The notes under the pieces were generated by a model that saw only the letters and a program-made list of their open reading frames with translations, was not told the DNA's origin and made no database searches. From positions 992,001 through 1,056,000 of the forward strand of contig NZ_CP035730.1 in NCBI RefSeq assembly GCF_012222305.1: a stretch of DNA of 64,000 bases. Reading direction: 5' to 3'. Every line of letters starts with the position of its first letter. The stretch's first letter is position 1. The stretch is from Sulfolobus sp. S-194 (GTDB lineage Archaea > Thermoproteota > Thermoprotei_A > Sulfolobales > Sulfolobaceae). The position numbers and the translations under genes are program-made. Shown here one piece after another: positions 18,036 through 25,494 of the stretch.

Positions 18036-18354
18036 CTTCTTTTTTTCTTTTAACAATCTTTATTAGATCAGCTACATCCTTCTTAGCTTCTTCTAATTCC
18101 TTCAATATTTTTATATATTTTTCTAATCTTTCTAATGCGTCTCTTCCTTTTTCTGTTAACGAATATGTTACTCTTTTCCCGCTTTGAACTTTCCTTATAT
18201 ATCCTTCTTTTTCAAGTAGTTCTAGGTATTTAGTTAATTCAATAAGATTAATACCAGCATTATACATAATTCTTGTTTTAGTGGAATTATTATTACATGC
18301 ACTTAAAATTGAGTACATTATTTCGAGAGAAGTTCTCTTTAGTCTTTTGCTCAT
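18025..18354 (-). CDS. Sso10a-like winged-helix DNA-binding protein
   Basis: This 109-residue protein has a basic N-terminus (MSKRLKRTSLEIMYSILSAC) and a winged helix (TKTRIMYNAGINLIELTKYLELLEKEGYI, then KRVTYSLTEKG). A long C-terminal helix with heptads (LEKYIKILKELEEAKKDVAD) matches the antiparallel coiled-coil dimer of the Sso10a family (HTH_45). Such proteins are small chromatin-like factors or regulators. A TATA box at about 18373-18385 lies 25 bases before the ATG. Its position directly opposite the end of the nuclease gene suggests it belongs to the island and might control it. Confidence 0.85.
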   Translation of the reverse strand: MSKRLKRTSLEIMYSILSACNNNSTKTRIMYNAGINLIELTKYLELLEKEGYIRKVQSGKRVTYSLTEKGRDALERLEKYIKILKELEEAKKDVADLIKIVKRKKEVKT

Positions 18355-18445
18355 TATAATATTTCTATTCCTTAAAATATTTAAATGTTACGTGGTAAAA
18401 ATAGTTACAGCTAACTCTTAGTTTCTTAAAAAAATTCAAAACAAT

Positions 18446-18778
18446 ATGCTCTATGACTTAAGAAAGATTGATCACAAATTCGTTGAATTGTTGTTAGAAG
18501 AATATTTCTCAGATAATAACAACGTTGTAAATGACTTTTATATTGTGAAAATAGCCGAAGATAATGAAAGAAAAATATATAGATTTAAAGTTTGGTTATT
18601 TAGACCAACCGATATTAGAGTAGATGGATTTACTGGTTATATTTATTTTTATAGAAATAAAGTTGTGATAAAATTACCTATCGTTAAGGAGATTAAATTA
18701 GAAAATGAATTCTTAGAGAGAATAATTAATCTTTTCGAACAGATTTATCTAAGACTTGGTAGACAAGAAATTCTTTAA
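18446..18778 (+). CDS. Hypothetical protein, 110 residues
   Basis: Unrecognised. It has an alpha start (RKIDHKFVELLLEEYFSDN) and then a beta-rich middle (FYIVKIAEDNERKIYRFKVWLF, FTGYIYFYRNKVVIKLPIVK), ending in a helix. It reads like a small alpha+beta protein. It overlaps the convergent 173-residue gene by 30 bases at their 3' ends. The strand pattern around GYIYFYRNKVVIKLP resembles GRIIFYEDRTVIDFE in that neighbour, so the two may be related domains. Confidence 0.65.
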   Translation: MLYDLRKIDHKFVELLLEEYFSDNNNVVNDFYIVKIAEDNERKIYRFKVWLFRPTDIRVDGFTGYIYFYRNKVVIKLPIVKEIKLENEFLERIINLFEQIYLRLGRQEIL

Positions 18779-19270
18779 CCATTGAAGTATTTTATCATCA
18801 TTATTATCTTCCATGAATTTCATGAAATTTGCAATAAAATCATTAAGATAAGAGTATTTATTTAAATACTCCTTTAACGCTCTCATAGCTGTAGCTTTAT
18901 TAATCTTATATTCCTTTTTCTCTCTTTCAAAATCTATAACTGTCCTATCCTCGTAAAATATAATTCTACCTATTAAACTATCATCATTTAATATATCATA
19001 TTCAACTCCATATATAGTCTCTACAACGTAAGTACCATCGTCGAATACCTTTATAGGTTTCTCTTTAAAGTAACTTCCTTTAATAACACTTATTCCTAAT
19101 ACTCTTAGATATCTTCTAGTTAATTCGAGTATTTCATTCTCACTACATTTACTATCTTTTTTGTGCGATATTAAGTGTTTAATATCATCTTCAAAGACTT
19201 TTCTTCCACGTATTAATCCGCTGTTAAATAATATATCAAGAATTTCCAATACGTCTTTTTCACATTCCAT
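18749..19270 (-). CDS. Hypothetical protein, 173 residues, next to ParA-like gene
   Basis: Unrecognised. An acidic helical N-terminus (MECEKDVLEILDILFNSGLI) is followed by a short Lys/Cys-rich stretch and a beta section (TYVVETIYGVEYDILNDDSLIGRIIFYEDRTVIDF). Two helices at the C-terminus end IANFMKFMEDNND and then WLKNFLSTKS. It lies 24 bases downstream of the ParA-like gene on the same strand and is probably co-transcribed. In plasmid partition loci a DNA-binding partner often follows ParA, but no HTH or RHH motif is evident here. Confidence 0.65.
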   Translation of the reverse strand: MECEKDVLEILDILFNSGLIRGRKVFEDDIKHLISHKKDSKCSENEILELTRRYLRVLGISVIKGSYFKEKPIKVFDDGTYVVETIYGVEYDILNDDSLIGRIIFYEDRTVIDFEREKKEYKINKATAMRALKEYLNKYSYLNDFIANFMKFMEDNNDDKILQWLKNFLSTKS

Positions 19271-19294
19271 AACGAATTCTTTGATGGGAAGTTT

Positions 19295-20068
19295 TTAAAG
19301 TATTATCTCCTCTTTCATGTCGTTATTGAGAATCCTTTCTGCTAATGTCTTTATCTCTGGAACTATAGGTAAATCTTCTATTTTACCATGAAATTGAAAA
19401 ACTGAATCATAAAATTTTACTATAACTCCTTTAGGAAAACCTAACTCTTTCATAAGCTTTTTTATACTTTCAATATATCTTTCTTTCTCTTCTATAGCCA
19501 TATTTATTATTCCAGCTAATAGTTTCCAATCTAGAGGTGCTTCAGCACTAATTCTTCTCAGATAAATTATAGAATCATTTATGGAGAACGGTAAAATATC
19601 GGAAATAAGTACAACGTATGCTTTCTCATTAGGAAAAACTTGTTTAAAAGCCATAGTTTCGTATTTTATAGGATTAGAATCCCATGTTAGAAATACTGGA
19701 TTATCTAAAATCATATAATCAAAGTCTTCCCTCCTTAAAAAATTCTCATAAAAATTATAAAATTCTTGAGTTTTTGTGAATTCTGTAAAAGCTTTATAAA
19801 AGTTGACACCACTAGAAAAGATCTTTACAATCTTTAAACTTCCATCTTTAATTTTAATTTCTTTATAAAAATTTTTTGGTTCTTTCCCAAAAGCTATTTG
19901 AACTAATAAGCCATCCTCATCAATTTTGGCTAATTGTGAGGACCAATTCATCATATCTCTATCAATAAAAAGTACTTTCTTTCCTTTTTCGGCTAAAGCC
20001 TTAGCCAACATTAAAGACAACGTTGACTTTCCAACGCCACCTTTATATGCATGAAAAGCAATTCTCAT
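19295..20068 (-). CDS. ParA/MinD-like ATPase
   Basis: This 257-residue SIMIBI-class ATPase has a deviant Walker A KGGVGKST (9-16) including the signature lysine. It also has KKVLFIDRDMMNW at Walker A', DYMILDNPVFLTWDSN at Walker B, and switch-like sequences after that. Family members segregate plasmids or position complexes by nucleoid-dependent dynamics. The gene heads a two-gene minus-strand unit with the 173-residue protein. A TATA box (GATATAAATAC, about 20095-20105) precedes it. Its presence at the edge of the HerA/NurA-like island suggests an integrated plasmid origin or a spatial-control role; neither is proven. Confidence 0.88.
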   Translation of the reverse strand: MRIAFHAYKGGVGKSTLSLMLAKALAEKGKKVLFIDRDMMNWSSQLAKIDEDGLLVQIAFGKEPKNFYKEIKIKDGSLKIVKIFSSGVNFYKAFTEFTKTQEFYNFYENFLRREDFDYMILDNPVFLTWDSNPIKYETMAFKQVFPNEKAYVVLISDILPFSINDSIIYLRRISAEAPLDWKLLAGIINMAIEEKERYIESIKKLMKELGFPKGVIVKFYDSVFQFHGKIEDLPIVPEIKTLAERILNNDMKEEIIL

Positions 20069-20236
20069 TGATTACACATAAGAATATATTAGTAGTATTT
20101 ATATCTTTTATCTTACTAGTTAATCTTTTTTTCTTGCTATTGTTTTGGTTAATAAAATAATTAATTCTACATTAAAAAATAAAAAAGGCAAAAGGAAAAT
20201 CAAAAAGCTTTTCTTTTCATAGTCAATATTATATAT

Positions 20237-21001
20237 ATGAAAGCAAAAGTCTCAGATTTTATGAATACAGCTGTTGTAACTGTATCCCTAAATTCTACAA
20301 TGGATGAGATATTAAGCATATTATCTAGAGAGAGTAGCGGAAGGGTCATAGTGCTTGACAATGAAAAACCTATTAGTATAATTACTACTAGAAGTATTAT
20401 TGCAGCTTTTTCTGAATATAGTTTGGATCTATTTAGTTTAAAAGCAAAGGATCTAATGTCAGAGGACTTAATAAGCGTGACACCAGATACTCCAGTTATT
20501 GATGCTATTAAAATTATGATAAATAACAATATTGGTGGGCTACCAGTAGTGGAGAATCAAGTAATTAGAGGATTGTTTACAGAAAGAGAAGTGATAAACG
20601 TAATAGCTAATCTTAAATTTTCTGGTATAGTAGACTCAATAATGAGTACCAAGATAGAAACTATTCCACAAAATTCTACAATTTTAGACGCAGCAAAAAT
20701 TATGACCATGAGAGGTATTAGAAGATTACCAATAGTAAACGAATATAGAATGGTTGGGATAATAACTGCTGCAGATATAGTAAAGTATCTTGAGAAACAT
20801 AAGAATATAGGTAATGTACTAGACGCAGGAACAAAAAATCCTTGGACAATTAATAGATATACAAGTATAATTGACGCAGCTAAAATTATGAAAGAAAAAA
20901 AGATAGGTACTTTACCAGTTATTGATAATTCCAAGCTAGTTGGTATTGTGACCGAGAGGGATTTAATGTACTCATTATTAACTGTAGAACTCAACAGCTA
21001 A
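20237..21001 (+). CDS. Four-CBS-domain protein
   Basis: The 254 residues contain two Bateman modules. The four CBS repeats begin near 1, 68, 125 and 187. Each has the xxM or TxD pattern, for example KVSDFMNTAVVTVSLNSTMDEI, KDLMSEDLISVTPDTPVIDAI, VDSIMSTKIETIPQNSTILDAA and WTINRYTSIIDAAKIMKEKK, with GIxTxxDxx ends (LFTEREVINVI, GIITAADIVKYL, GIVTERDLMYSLL). CBS pairs bind adenine nucleotides and act as energy sensors. No effector domain is attached. It overlaps the convergent LigB-type gene by 24 bases, and an AT-rich TATA box lies immediately upstream. Confidence 0.92.
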   Translation: MKAKVSDFMNTAVVTVSLNSTMDEILSILSRESSGRVIVLDNEKPISIITTRSIIAAFSEYSLDLFSLKAKDLMSEDLISVTPDTPVIDAIKIMINNNIGGLPVVENQVIRGLFTEREVINVIANLKFSGIVDSIMSTKIETIPQNSTILDAAKIMTMRGIRRLPIVNEYRMVGIITAADIVKYLEKHKNIGNVLDAGTKNPWTINRYTSIIDAAKIMKEKKIGTLPVIDNSKLVGIVTERDLMYSLLTVELNS

Positions 21002-21733
21002 CATACTTACACCACCATAAGGTACTTCATAACCTATAACTTCAGCCTTTTTTGGTTTAACTGCCCCTAATACTACAAATAGGGGTCTAAGCATTCCTTC
21101 TGGCGAAGCTACTTCCCATTCTTTTGTTCCTTCCAATTTAAAGAGTGAAGTAAAATCACCATCTTTTAATTTCTGAATTAGTATTTGATCAAATTTAGTC
21201 TGTTTAGGTTTTGCATTTAAATACATTAGTTCAAGTCTATGAGTAGGAGATCCTGTACCCATAATTAATACGTTTCTATCTCCTACTACTCTCCCAATTA
21301 CTTCCCCAAGTTTATAATGAATTTCTGTGGGTAAATCAGTTATCGAAATTGTAACAACTTTTACACCTTCTGGATACATATACATTAACGGTATCCATGC
21401 TCCATGATCTAATCCCCATTTATTATCTTGTTTTATTGGTAATCCTTCTTTTTGTCCTTCCTCTAAAATTCTATTAGCTAAATCGACATCATTATCAGCT
21501 GAATAGCAGAATTTATATAACTCATCTGGAAAACCGTAATAGTCTTGAATGCACTCAAGTCTTGGCTGAGTCTCTACTAGAAATACTCCAGACCAGCTGA
21601 AGAAGTGCGGGCTAATTACTATTATACTATCAAATTTTCCAAGTCTCTTCCCCCACTCTCTAAGTAGGTCTTTCCAAGGGTCTTTTTCCACCAGAATCAT
21701 TGGAGAGCCATGAGATACAAATATTCCTTTCAT
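20978..21733 (-). CDS. LigB/DODA-type extradiol dioxygenase-like protein
   Basis: This protein of about 251 residues belongs to the class III extradiol dioxygenase family (4,5-DOPA dioxygenase group). Metal-site histidines are visible in MKGIFVSHGSPMIL, IIVISPHFFSWSG and KWGLDHGAWIPL. The last motif, VPYGGVSMLAVEFYS, is typical for the C-terminus. Such enzymes open catecholic rings using Fe(II) or Zn; the natural substrate in this archaeon is unknown. An in-frame ATG 27 bases earlier (21760) exists, but the TATA box at 21762-21770 would leave it untranscribed. I therefore place the start at 21733, where family homology begins. Confidence 0.85.
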   Translation of the reverse strand: MKGIFVSHGSPMILVEKDPWKDLLREWGKRLGKFDSIIVISPHFFSWSGVFLVETQPRLECIQDYYGFPDELYKFCYSADNDVDLANRILEEGQKEGLPIKQDNKWGLDHGAWIPLMYMYPEGVKVVTISITDLPTEIHYKLGEVIGRVVGDRNVLIMGTGSPTHRLELMYLNAKPKQTKFDQILIQKLKDGDFTSLFKLEGTKEWEVASPEGMLRPLFVVLGAVKPKKAEVIGYEVPYGGVSMLAVEFYS

Positions 21734-21934
21734 TAAGCTATATTCTACATTTTCTTCCATTTATAAATTAAGTTTCCAGCAGGAAATTTATTATTAGGAG
21801 TCAGCTTCTATTTCAAGTCCATCTTTACAAAAAAATAAAAAAATTAATTTTTTTATTTATTAAATTTTTAAAAAAGTGTTAAGAGTATTTATTAACGTAA
21901 AATTATAAAAATCTCTGATTTCAATTTACTAGTG

Positions 21935-22279
21935 ATGAAAGGAGAAAAGATGATTATACTTAGAGGGCTAATTCCAGTTTTTATAGCTTATATAATTTAT
22001 AAAAGAGGAAAAAAAGCCTATGCTAATGAAATTAAAGTTGATATAGAGAAATTATTAAAGAAACCTGTACCACGGAGCCTAATTTATGGTACATTACAGA
22101 GAATGGAAAGATATGGCATAATTGATAAATGTGAGGAAGAAAAGAGAAAAGCTTATAAGTTAAATGATAAAGGAGTCGTTTTTTTGATAAAGCATGTAGA
22201 AATTCTCAGATATTTGTCACCAGTTATAACTACAATTATAGAAGATATGGACAAAGAGTTATTAGACAAAGGAAGTTAA
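21935..22279 (+). CDS. PadR-like winged-helix regulator
   Basis: This protein of about 114 residues has a PadR-type winged helix. A helical start (LRGLIPVFIAYIIYKRGKKAYANEI) is followed by PRSLIYGTLQRMERYGIIDKCEEEKRKAYKLNDKG and a C-terminal helix. A GTG just before the ATG is the alternative start. The TATA-like AAATTATAAAAA at about 21899-21910 is 25-30 bases upstream. It overlaps the convergent GH1 gene by 18 bases at the 3' end. The regulated gene is unknown. Confidence 0.8.
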   Translation: MKGEKMIILRGLIPVFIAYIIYKRGKKAYANEIKVDIEKLLKKPVPRSLIYGTLQRMERYGIIDKCEEEKRKAYKLNDKGVVFLIKHVEILRYLSPVITTIIEDMDKELLDKGS

Positions 22280-23416
22280 TTCTTTGAAGATATAAGCACT
22301 AGGTCTTGCTTTTAAGTCGAGTGTGTAAATCCCGAACTTCATTTGATAGCCGAAGTTCCATTCAAAATTATCAATTAAACTCCAGTATAGATAAGCTTCA
22401 ACATTAACTTTACTTTCCTTTATAGCTTTCATGTGGGATATTAAGAAAGCTGGTCTAAGGAAATCTTTGGAATCAGCAATACCATTCTCAGTTACTATAA
22501 TTGGTTTATCGAATTTATTCACGTCTTGTAAGACATATTTTAGCCCCTCTGGGTAAACTTCCCAACCATAATCGGAACAAGGATTATTATCAAATGAAAA
22601 AGAATTTGGTTTACAAAACATACCGTAACCATCTATTGGTTGTCCTTTCTCATTAACAACTAACCTTGTATAATAATTGACACCAATCCAATCGAAGTTT
22701 ATGTCTTTCAAAATTGTGAAAAGTTCTTCTTTCACTTTCTCGTTACCCTGAATATAGGGAAAATTGAAAATGATTCCTACTTTCTCTCTATGGAATAAGT
22801 TATAAACCTCTTCATGTGCAGTTAAGACATTTCTCAAAGCTTTTTGATATGCTCTTTTACTCGTTATTCCAGGTGGAAAAATTCCCGATAAGTAACCAAA
22901 AAGTATCATAATATTAGGCTCATTAAATGTGCACCATAGATCTACGTATTCGGAAAAATTATCTTTCACAAATGACGAAAAATGTAAGAAGTGATTAATC
23001 GTGTCTTCTGAATACCAACCTAAAGGTCCTTCAGTTAAGAGAGAATCTCTAGCGACAATTGGATCATGAACCCACTTAGGAAGATCGAAGTGATTAAGAC
23101 ATAATATAACCTTAAACCCTCTATCTTTCAAGTCCTTTAGTAGTTTTTTGTATGTACTAACAGCTTCTTCTGATCTTTTATCTTTTTGTTTAAATATTCT
23201 TCCCCAACTTAAATTCAGTCTCCAGAACGATGCATTAAGCTTTGAAGCTATTTCGTGGACCTGAGAAAACTTGGAGAGATAGAAATTGTTAACTGGTAAT
23301 TCTCCGATTACTCGTTTATTAGCAATGTTAATCTCATCTGTTAACCACAAATACCAATCCGAATTCTCATTTAATTCTTCATACTGGAATGCTGAAATCG
23401 AGAAACCTAATTTCAT
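22262..23416 (-). CDS. GH1 family beta-glycosidase
   Basis: This 384-residue retaining glycosidase has a (beta/alpha)8 barrel. The acid/base is Glu166 in TFNEPN and the nucleophile is Glu310 in IIVTENG. WSLIDNFEWNFGYQMKFGIY supplies the sugar-binding Trp/Glu region. It begins MKLGFSISAFQYEE, the normal GH1 start. It is about 100 residues shorter than Sulfolobus LacS because several loops are missing, so it is a second, compact member with unknown specificity. The gene overlaps the downstream PadR-like gene and starts 4 bases inside the SRPBCC gene's end, so it is the last gene of a minus-strand run. Confidence 0.93.
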   Translation of the reverse strand: MKLGFSISAFQYEELNENSDWYLWLTDEINIANKRVIGELPVNNFYLSKFSQVHEIASKLNASFWRLNLSWGRIFKQKDKRSEEAVSTYKKLLKDLKDRGFKVILCLNHFDLPKWVHDPIVARDSLLTEGPLGWYSEDTINHFLHFSSFVKDNFSEYVDLWCTFNEPNIMILFGYLSGIFPPGITSKRAYQKALRNVLTAHEEVYNLFHREKVGIIFNFPYIQGNEKVKEELFTILKDINFDWIGVNYYTRLVVNEKGQPIDGYGMFCKPNSFSFDNNPCSDYGWEVYPEGLKYVLQDVNKFDKPIIVTENGIADSKDFLRPAFLISHMKAIKESKVNVEAYLYWSLIDNFEWNFGYQMKFGIYTLDLKARPSAYIFKELTSFV

Positions 23417-23808
23417 TTTTCATTCACTATCCTTTCTAAAGCATGAATAGTACCGCTCCTAAAATGTTCTTCAGTCCATTTTTCTCTAAATCTAAATAGT
23501 AAAGAAAGTTCTACATTCCAATTAGAACAGATTTTTTTATCCTTTATTTTGATTTCATGACTTCCTTTCACCGGACCAGATAAGTAACTTATTGTTATTT
23601 TTCTTGAATTATCATCAACTTCAATTCTAACTTTTCCTTTTGCTGGAAAAGCAAATCTTATTTCTCCTTCATAAACATTCTTACTAACTTCTCTTATGTT
23701 CAATTCTCTTGTTCCTTTCCAGTAGTTAGGAATCTTATGCGGATCTTTAACAATTTCCCAGATCTTATCTTCATCTTCAACATCTTTACATATAGTAAAT
23801 CTAATCAT
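23413..23808 (-). CDS. SRPBCC-fold protein (polyketide cyclase/START-like)
   Basis: The 131 residues have the helix-grip pattern: N-terminal strand (MIRFTICKDVEDEDKIWEIV), DPHKIPNYWKGTRELNI, alternating strands (YEGEIRFAFPAKGKVRIEVD and RKITISYLSGPVKGSHEIKI), and a long C-terminal helix (RSGTIHALERIVNEK). These proteins bind hydrophobic ligands. The 4-base overlap with GH1 and 8-base overlap with the methyltransferase gene suggest coupled translation. No catalytic residues can be assigned. Confidence 0.75.
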   Translation of the reverse strand: MIRFTICKDVEDEDKIWEIVKDPHKIPNYWKGTRELNIREVSKNVYEGEIRFAFPAKGKVRIEVDDNSRKITISYLSGPVKGSHEIKIKDKKICSNWNVELSLLFRFREKWTEEHFRSGTIHALERIVNEK

Positions 23809-24325
23809 TTTTTATAAACACCAAACCATATTGATATTCACTAGGTTTAAACTTATTTACAAGCTTAAAACCCTTAAAATATTCTATGTATTCCTCCTCA
23901 CTCATCCTTACCCATTCTGGAGGACCAAAAGAGGTTCTCTTTTTCTCCCAATCGATAATTATTACCTTTCCACCTTTTTTCAATATTCTTTTTACCTCAT
24001 TAACTACCTCTATCTTGTTATCCATATCATGAAAAGAATTTGCAAACAAAACTACATCTACACTGTGAGAAGGTATTGAAGTTCTTGAAGCATTTTCACA
24101 TAAAAATATTGCTGAGGGTGCTCTCTTTTTAGCTTCCTGTAATGCTGGACAAAAAGCATCTACACAATAAAGTTTTGATGCATAATCCTTAAGGTATTTA
24201 CAGTAGAAACCAGTACCGCAACCTAGTTCAGCAATTACTTCTCCTCCTTTTAACAAAGAATTTAAAAATGTTTCTGGATTTTCAAAGTTTTTTCTAAAAT
24301 CATCCGTGAATCCATGGCCATGCAT
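23801..24325 (-). CDS. Class I SAM-dependent methyltransferase
   Basis: This 174-residue Rossmann methyltransferase has motif I VIAELGCGTGFYCKYL, a post-I acidic residue in KLYCVDAFCPALQ, motif II SVDVVLFANSFHDM and motif III ILKKGGKVIIIDWEK. The substrate is unknown; the UbiE/COQ5 type is the closest general style. A TATA-like region upstream (AAAGATATATTATG on the plus strand near 24340) leads to an ATG in a repeated ATGCATGGCCATGG context. It is the first gene of a run continuing through the SRPBCC and GH1 genes. Confidence 0.88.
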   Translation of the reverse strand: MHGHGFTDDFRKNFENPETFLNSLLKGGEVIAELGCGTGFYCKYLKDYASKLYCVDAFCPALQEAKKRAPSAIFLCENASRTSIPSHSVDVVLFANSFHDMDNKIEVVNEVKRILKKGGKVIIIDWEKKRTSFGPPEWVRMSEEEYIEYFKGFKLVNKFKPSEYQYGLVFIKND

Positions 24326-24352
24326 GTATATACTATTACTTAGAAAGATATA

Positions 24353-25021
24353 TTATGCACTGTTTATCTTTTCTTCCAAAATCTTTTTCATTAGTCTTGC
24401 ATTTTCAAGCATCCAGTGATCATTATTAAAGAAGACGTAAATTTCCTTAGGTTTTAAACTTATTATTCTATCAGACAATTCCTCAAGTTCTTTTTCCGAA
24501 TATTCATACATATACCATTCTTCTCTACCATGAAGTCTTAAATACACCACACCAGAGTTGTTTACGATATAAGTTCCTATCGGAGAATCTATAGAAACTA
24601 TAGTAGCTTTTGTTAGATTGGGTAGATTTTCATACCACTTCGTATCTCTAAACTCTACTGCCATTTTATCTCCAACAATTTTTTCAAACTCTATTACTCT
24701 CTTTAAATTCTCTTCATTATACTTAAACGTTGGAGGCATTTGAAATAAGTAAAAACGAGGGGAAATTTTATCCATAAGTTTCCTAAATTTTTCCCAGCTT
24801 TCAATATCCTTTAATCTTTTCACATGTGTGATGTATCTATTTACCTTTATACTCCAAACTATTTTGTACTTACTCCATCCTTTAACTTGATTTTCAAATG
24901 GAAAACGATAAAAACTCATATTAAGTTCTATTGCATTCAAACCAGAATATTTTACATACCACTCTAAGTTTCCACCTTCATTCCAATCATACATCCATCC
25001 GGAAGTACCTACGAAAATCAT
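24353..25021 (-). CDS. DUF72 family protein
   Basis: The 222 residues follow the DUF72 TIM-barrel-like pattern: MIFVGTSGWMYDWNEG at the start, GLNAIELNMSFYRFP, KVNRYITHVKRLKD, FYLFQMPPTFKYNEEN, MAVEFRDTKWYEN, GVVYLRLHGREEWYMYEYSE and EIYVFFNNDHWMLENA. This order is conserved from bacteria to archaea, but the biochemical role is unsettled. It overlaps the PaREP1 gene by 4 bases, so translation is probably coupled. Confidence 0.9.
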   Translation of the reverse strand: MIFVGTSGWMYDWNEGGNLEWYVKYSGLNAIELNMSFYRFPFENQVKGWSKYKIVWSIKVNRYITHVKRLKDIESWEKFRKLMDKISPRFYLFQMPPTFKYNEENLKRVIEFEKIVGDKMAVEFRDTKWYENLPNLTKATIVSIDSPIGTYIVNNSGVVYLRLHGREEWYMYEYSEKELEELSDRIISLKPKEIYVFFNNDHWMLENARLMKKILEEKINSA

Positions 25022-25494
25022 TTTAAGATCTCTCTAAGTTTCTTTACAAGTCTTTTTAACTGTTCTTCCCTATACTCAAATTCTTTTTCACCTTGAGGTC
25101 TTGGGTGGAATTCTCCATGTAATCTTTCTGCATTAGTAAACATTATAACTACTTCCCCATCATTATATTTGAATGCTAGATAATCAACTAGTGAGAAATA
25201 ATCTTGATAATTCTGTATATCGAACCCTAATCTTAATGCTACTGCCTTCATTAAGTAAGATAATCCTCTCCAATACATTTCTCCAGCATTAACAAAATCC
25301 CCCTTATTTTTTAAATCATCACCAACCTCTAAGTACTCTTCAGATATCTTAGCCATGTAATTAATTCTCTCCTTTATATCCATATTATTGAGAATAAGTT
25401 CTACTACAATATCGGAGGGAGTAAGCCTTCTAGTAATTCCTTGATTTTCCAAATACTCATAAAGTTTATCGGGAATTACTATTTCTTTCATCAT
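25018..25494 (-). CDS. PaREP1-family (HEPN-like) protein
   Basis: This 158-residue helical protein of a family expanded in thermophilic crenarchaea has an N-terminal segment (MMKEIVIPDKLYEYLENQGI) followed by the PaREP1 core (AKISEEYLEVGDDLKNKGDFVNAGEMYWRGLSYLMKAVALRLG) and FHPRPQGEKEFEYREEQL. PaREP1 proteins share the HEPN fold. An N-x-x-R-L-H segment (FTNAERLHGEFH) lies where HEPN RNases have R-x4-6-H, but nuclease activity is not established. It overlaps the membrane kinase gene by 29 bases and DUF72 by 4, so it is embedded in that operon. Confidence 0.8.
   Translation of the reverse strand: MMKEIVIPDKLYEYLENQGITRRLTPSDIVVELILNNMDIKERINYMAKISEEYLEVGDDLKNKGDFVNAGEMYWRGLSYLMKAVALRLGFDIQNYQDYFSLVDYLAFKYNDGEVVIMFTNAERLHGEFHPRPQGEKEFEYREEQLKRLVKKLREILK

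Noticed and set aside
20557-20994. 145-residue hydrophobic minus-strand frame opposite the CBS gene
   Set aside because: Complement of four clear CBS repeats; its hydrophobicity arises from the reverse frame.
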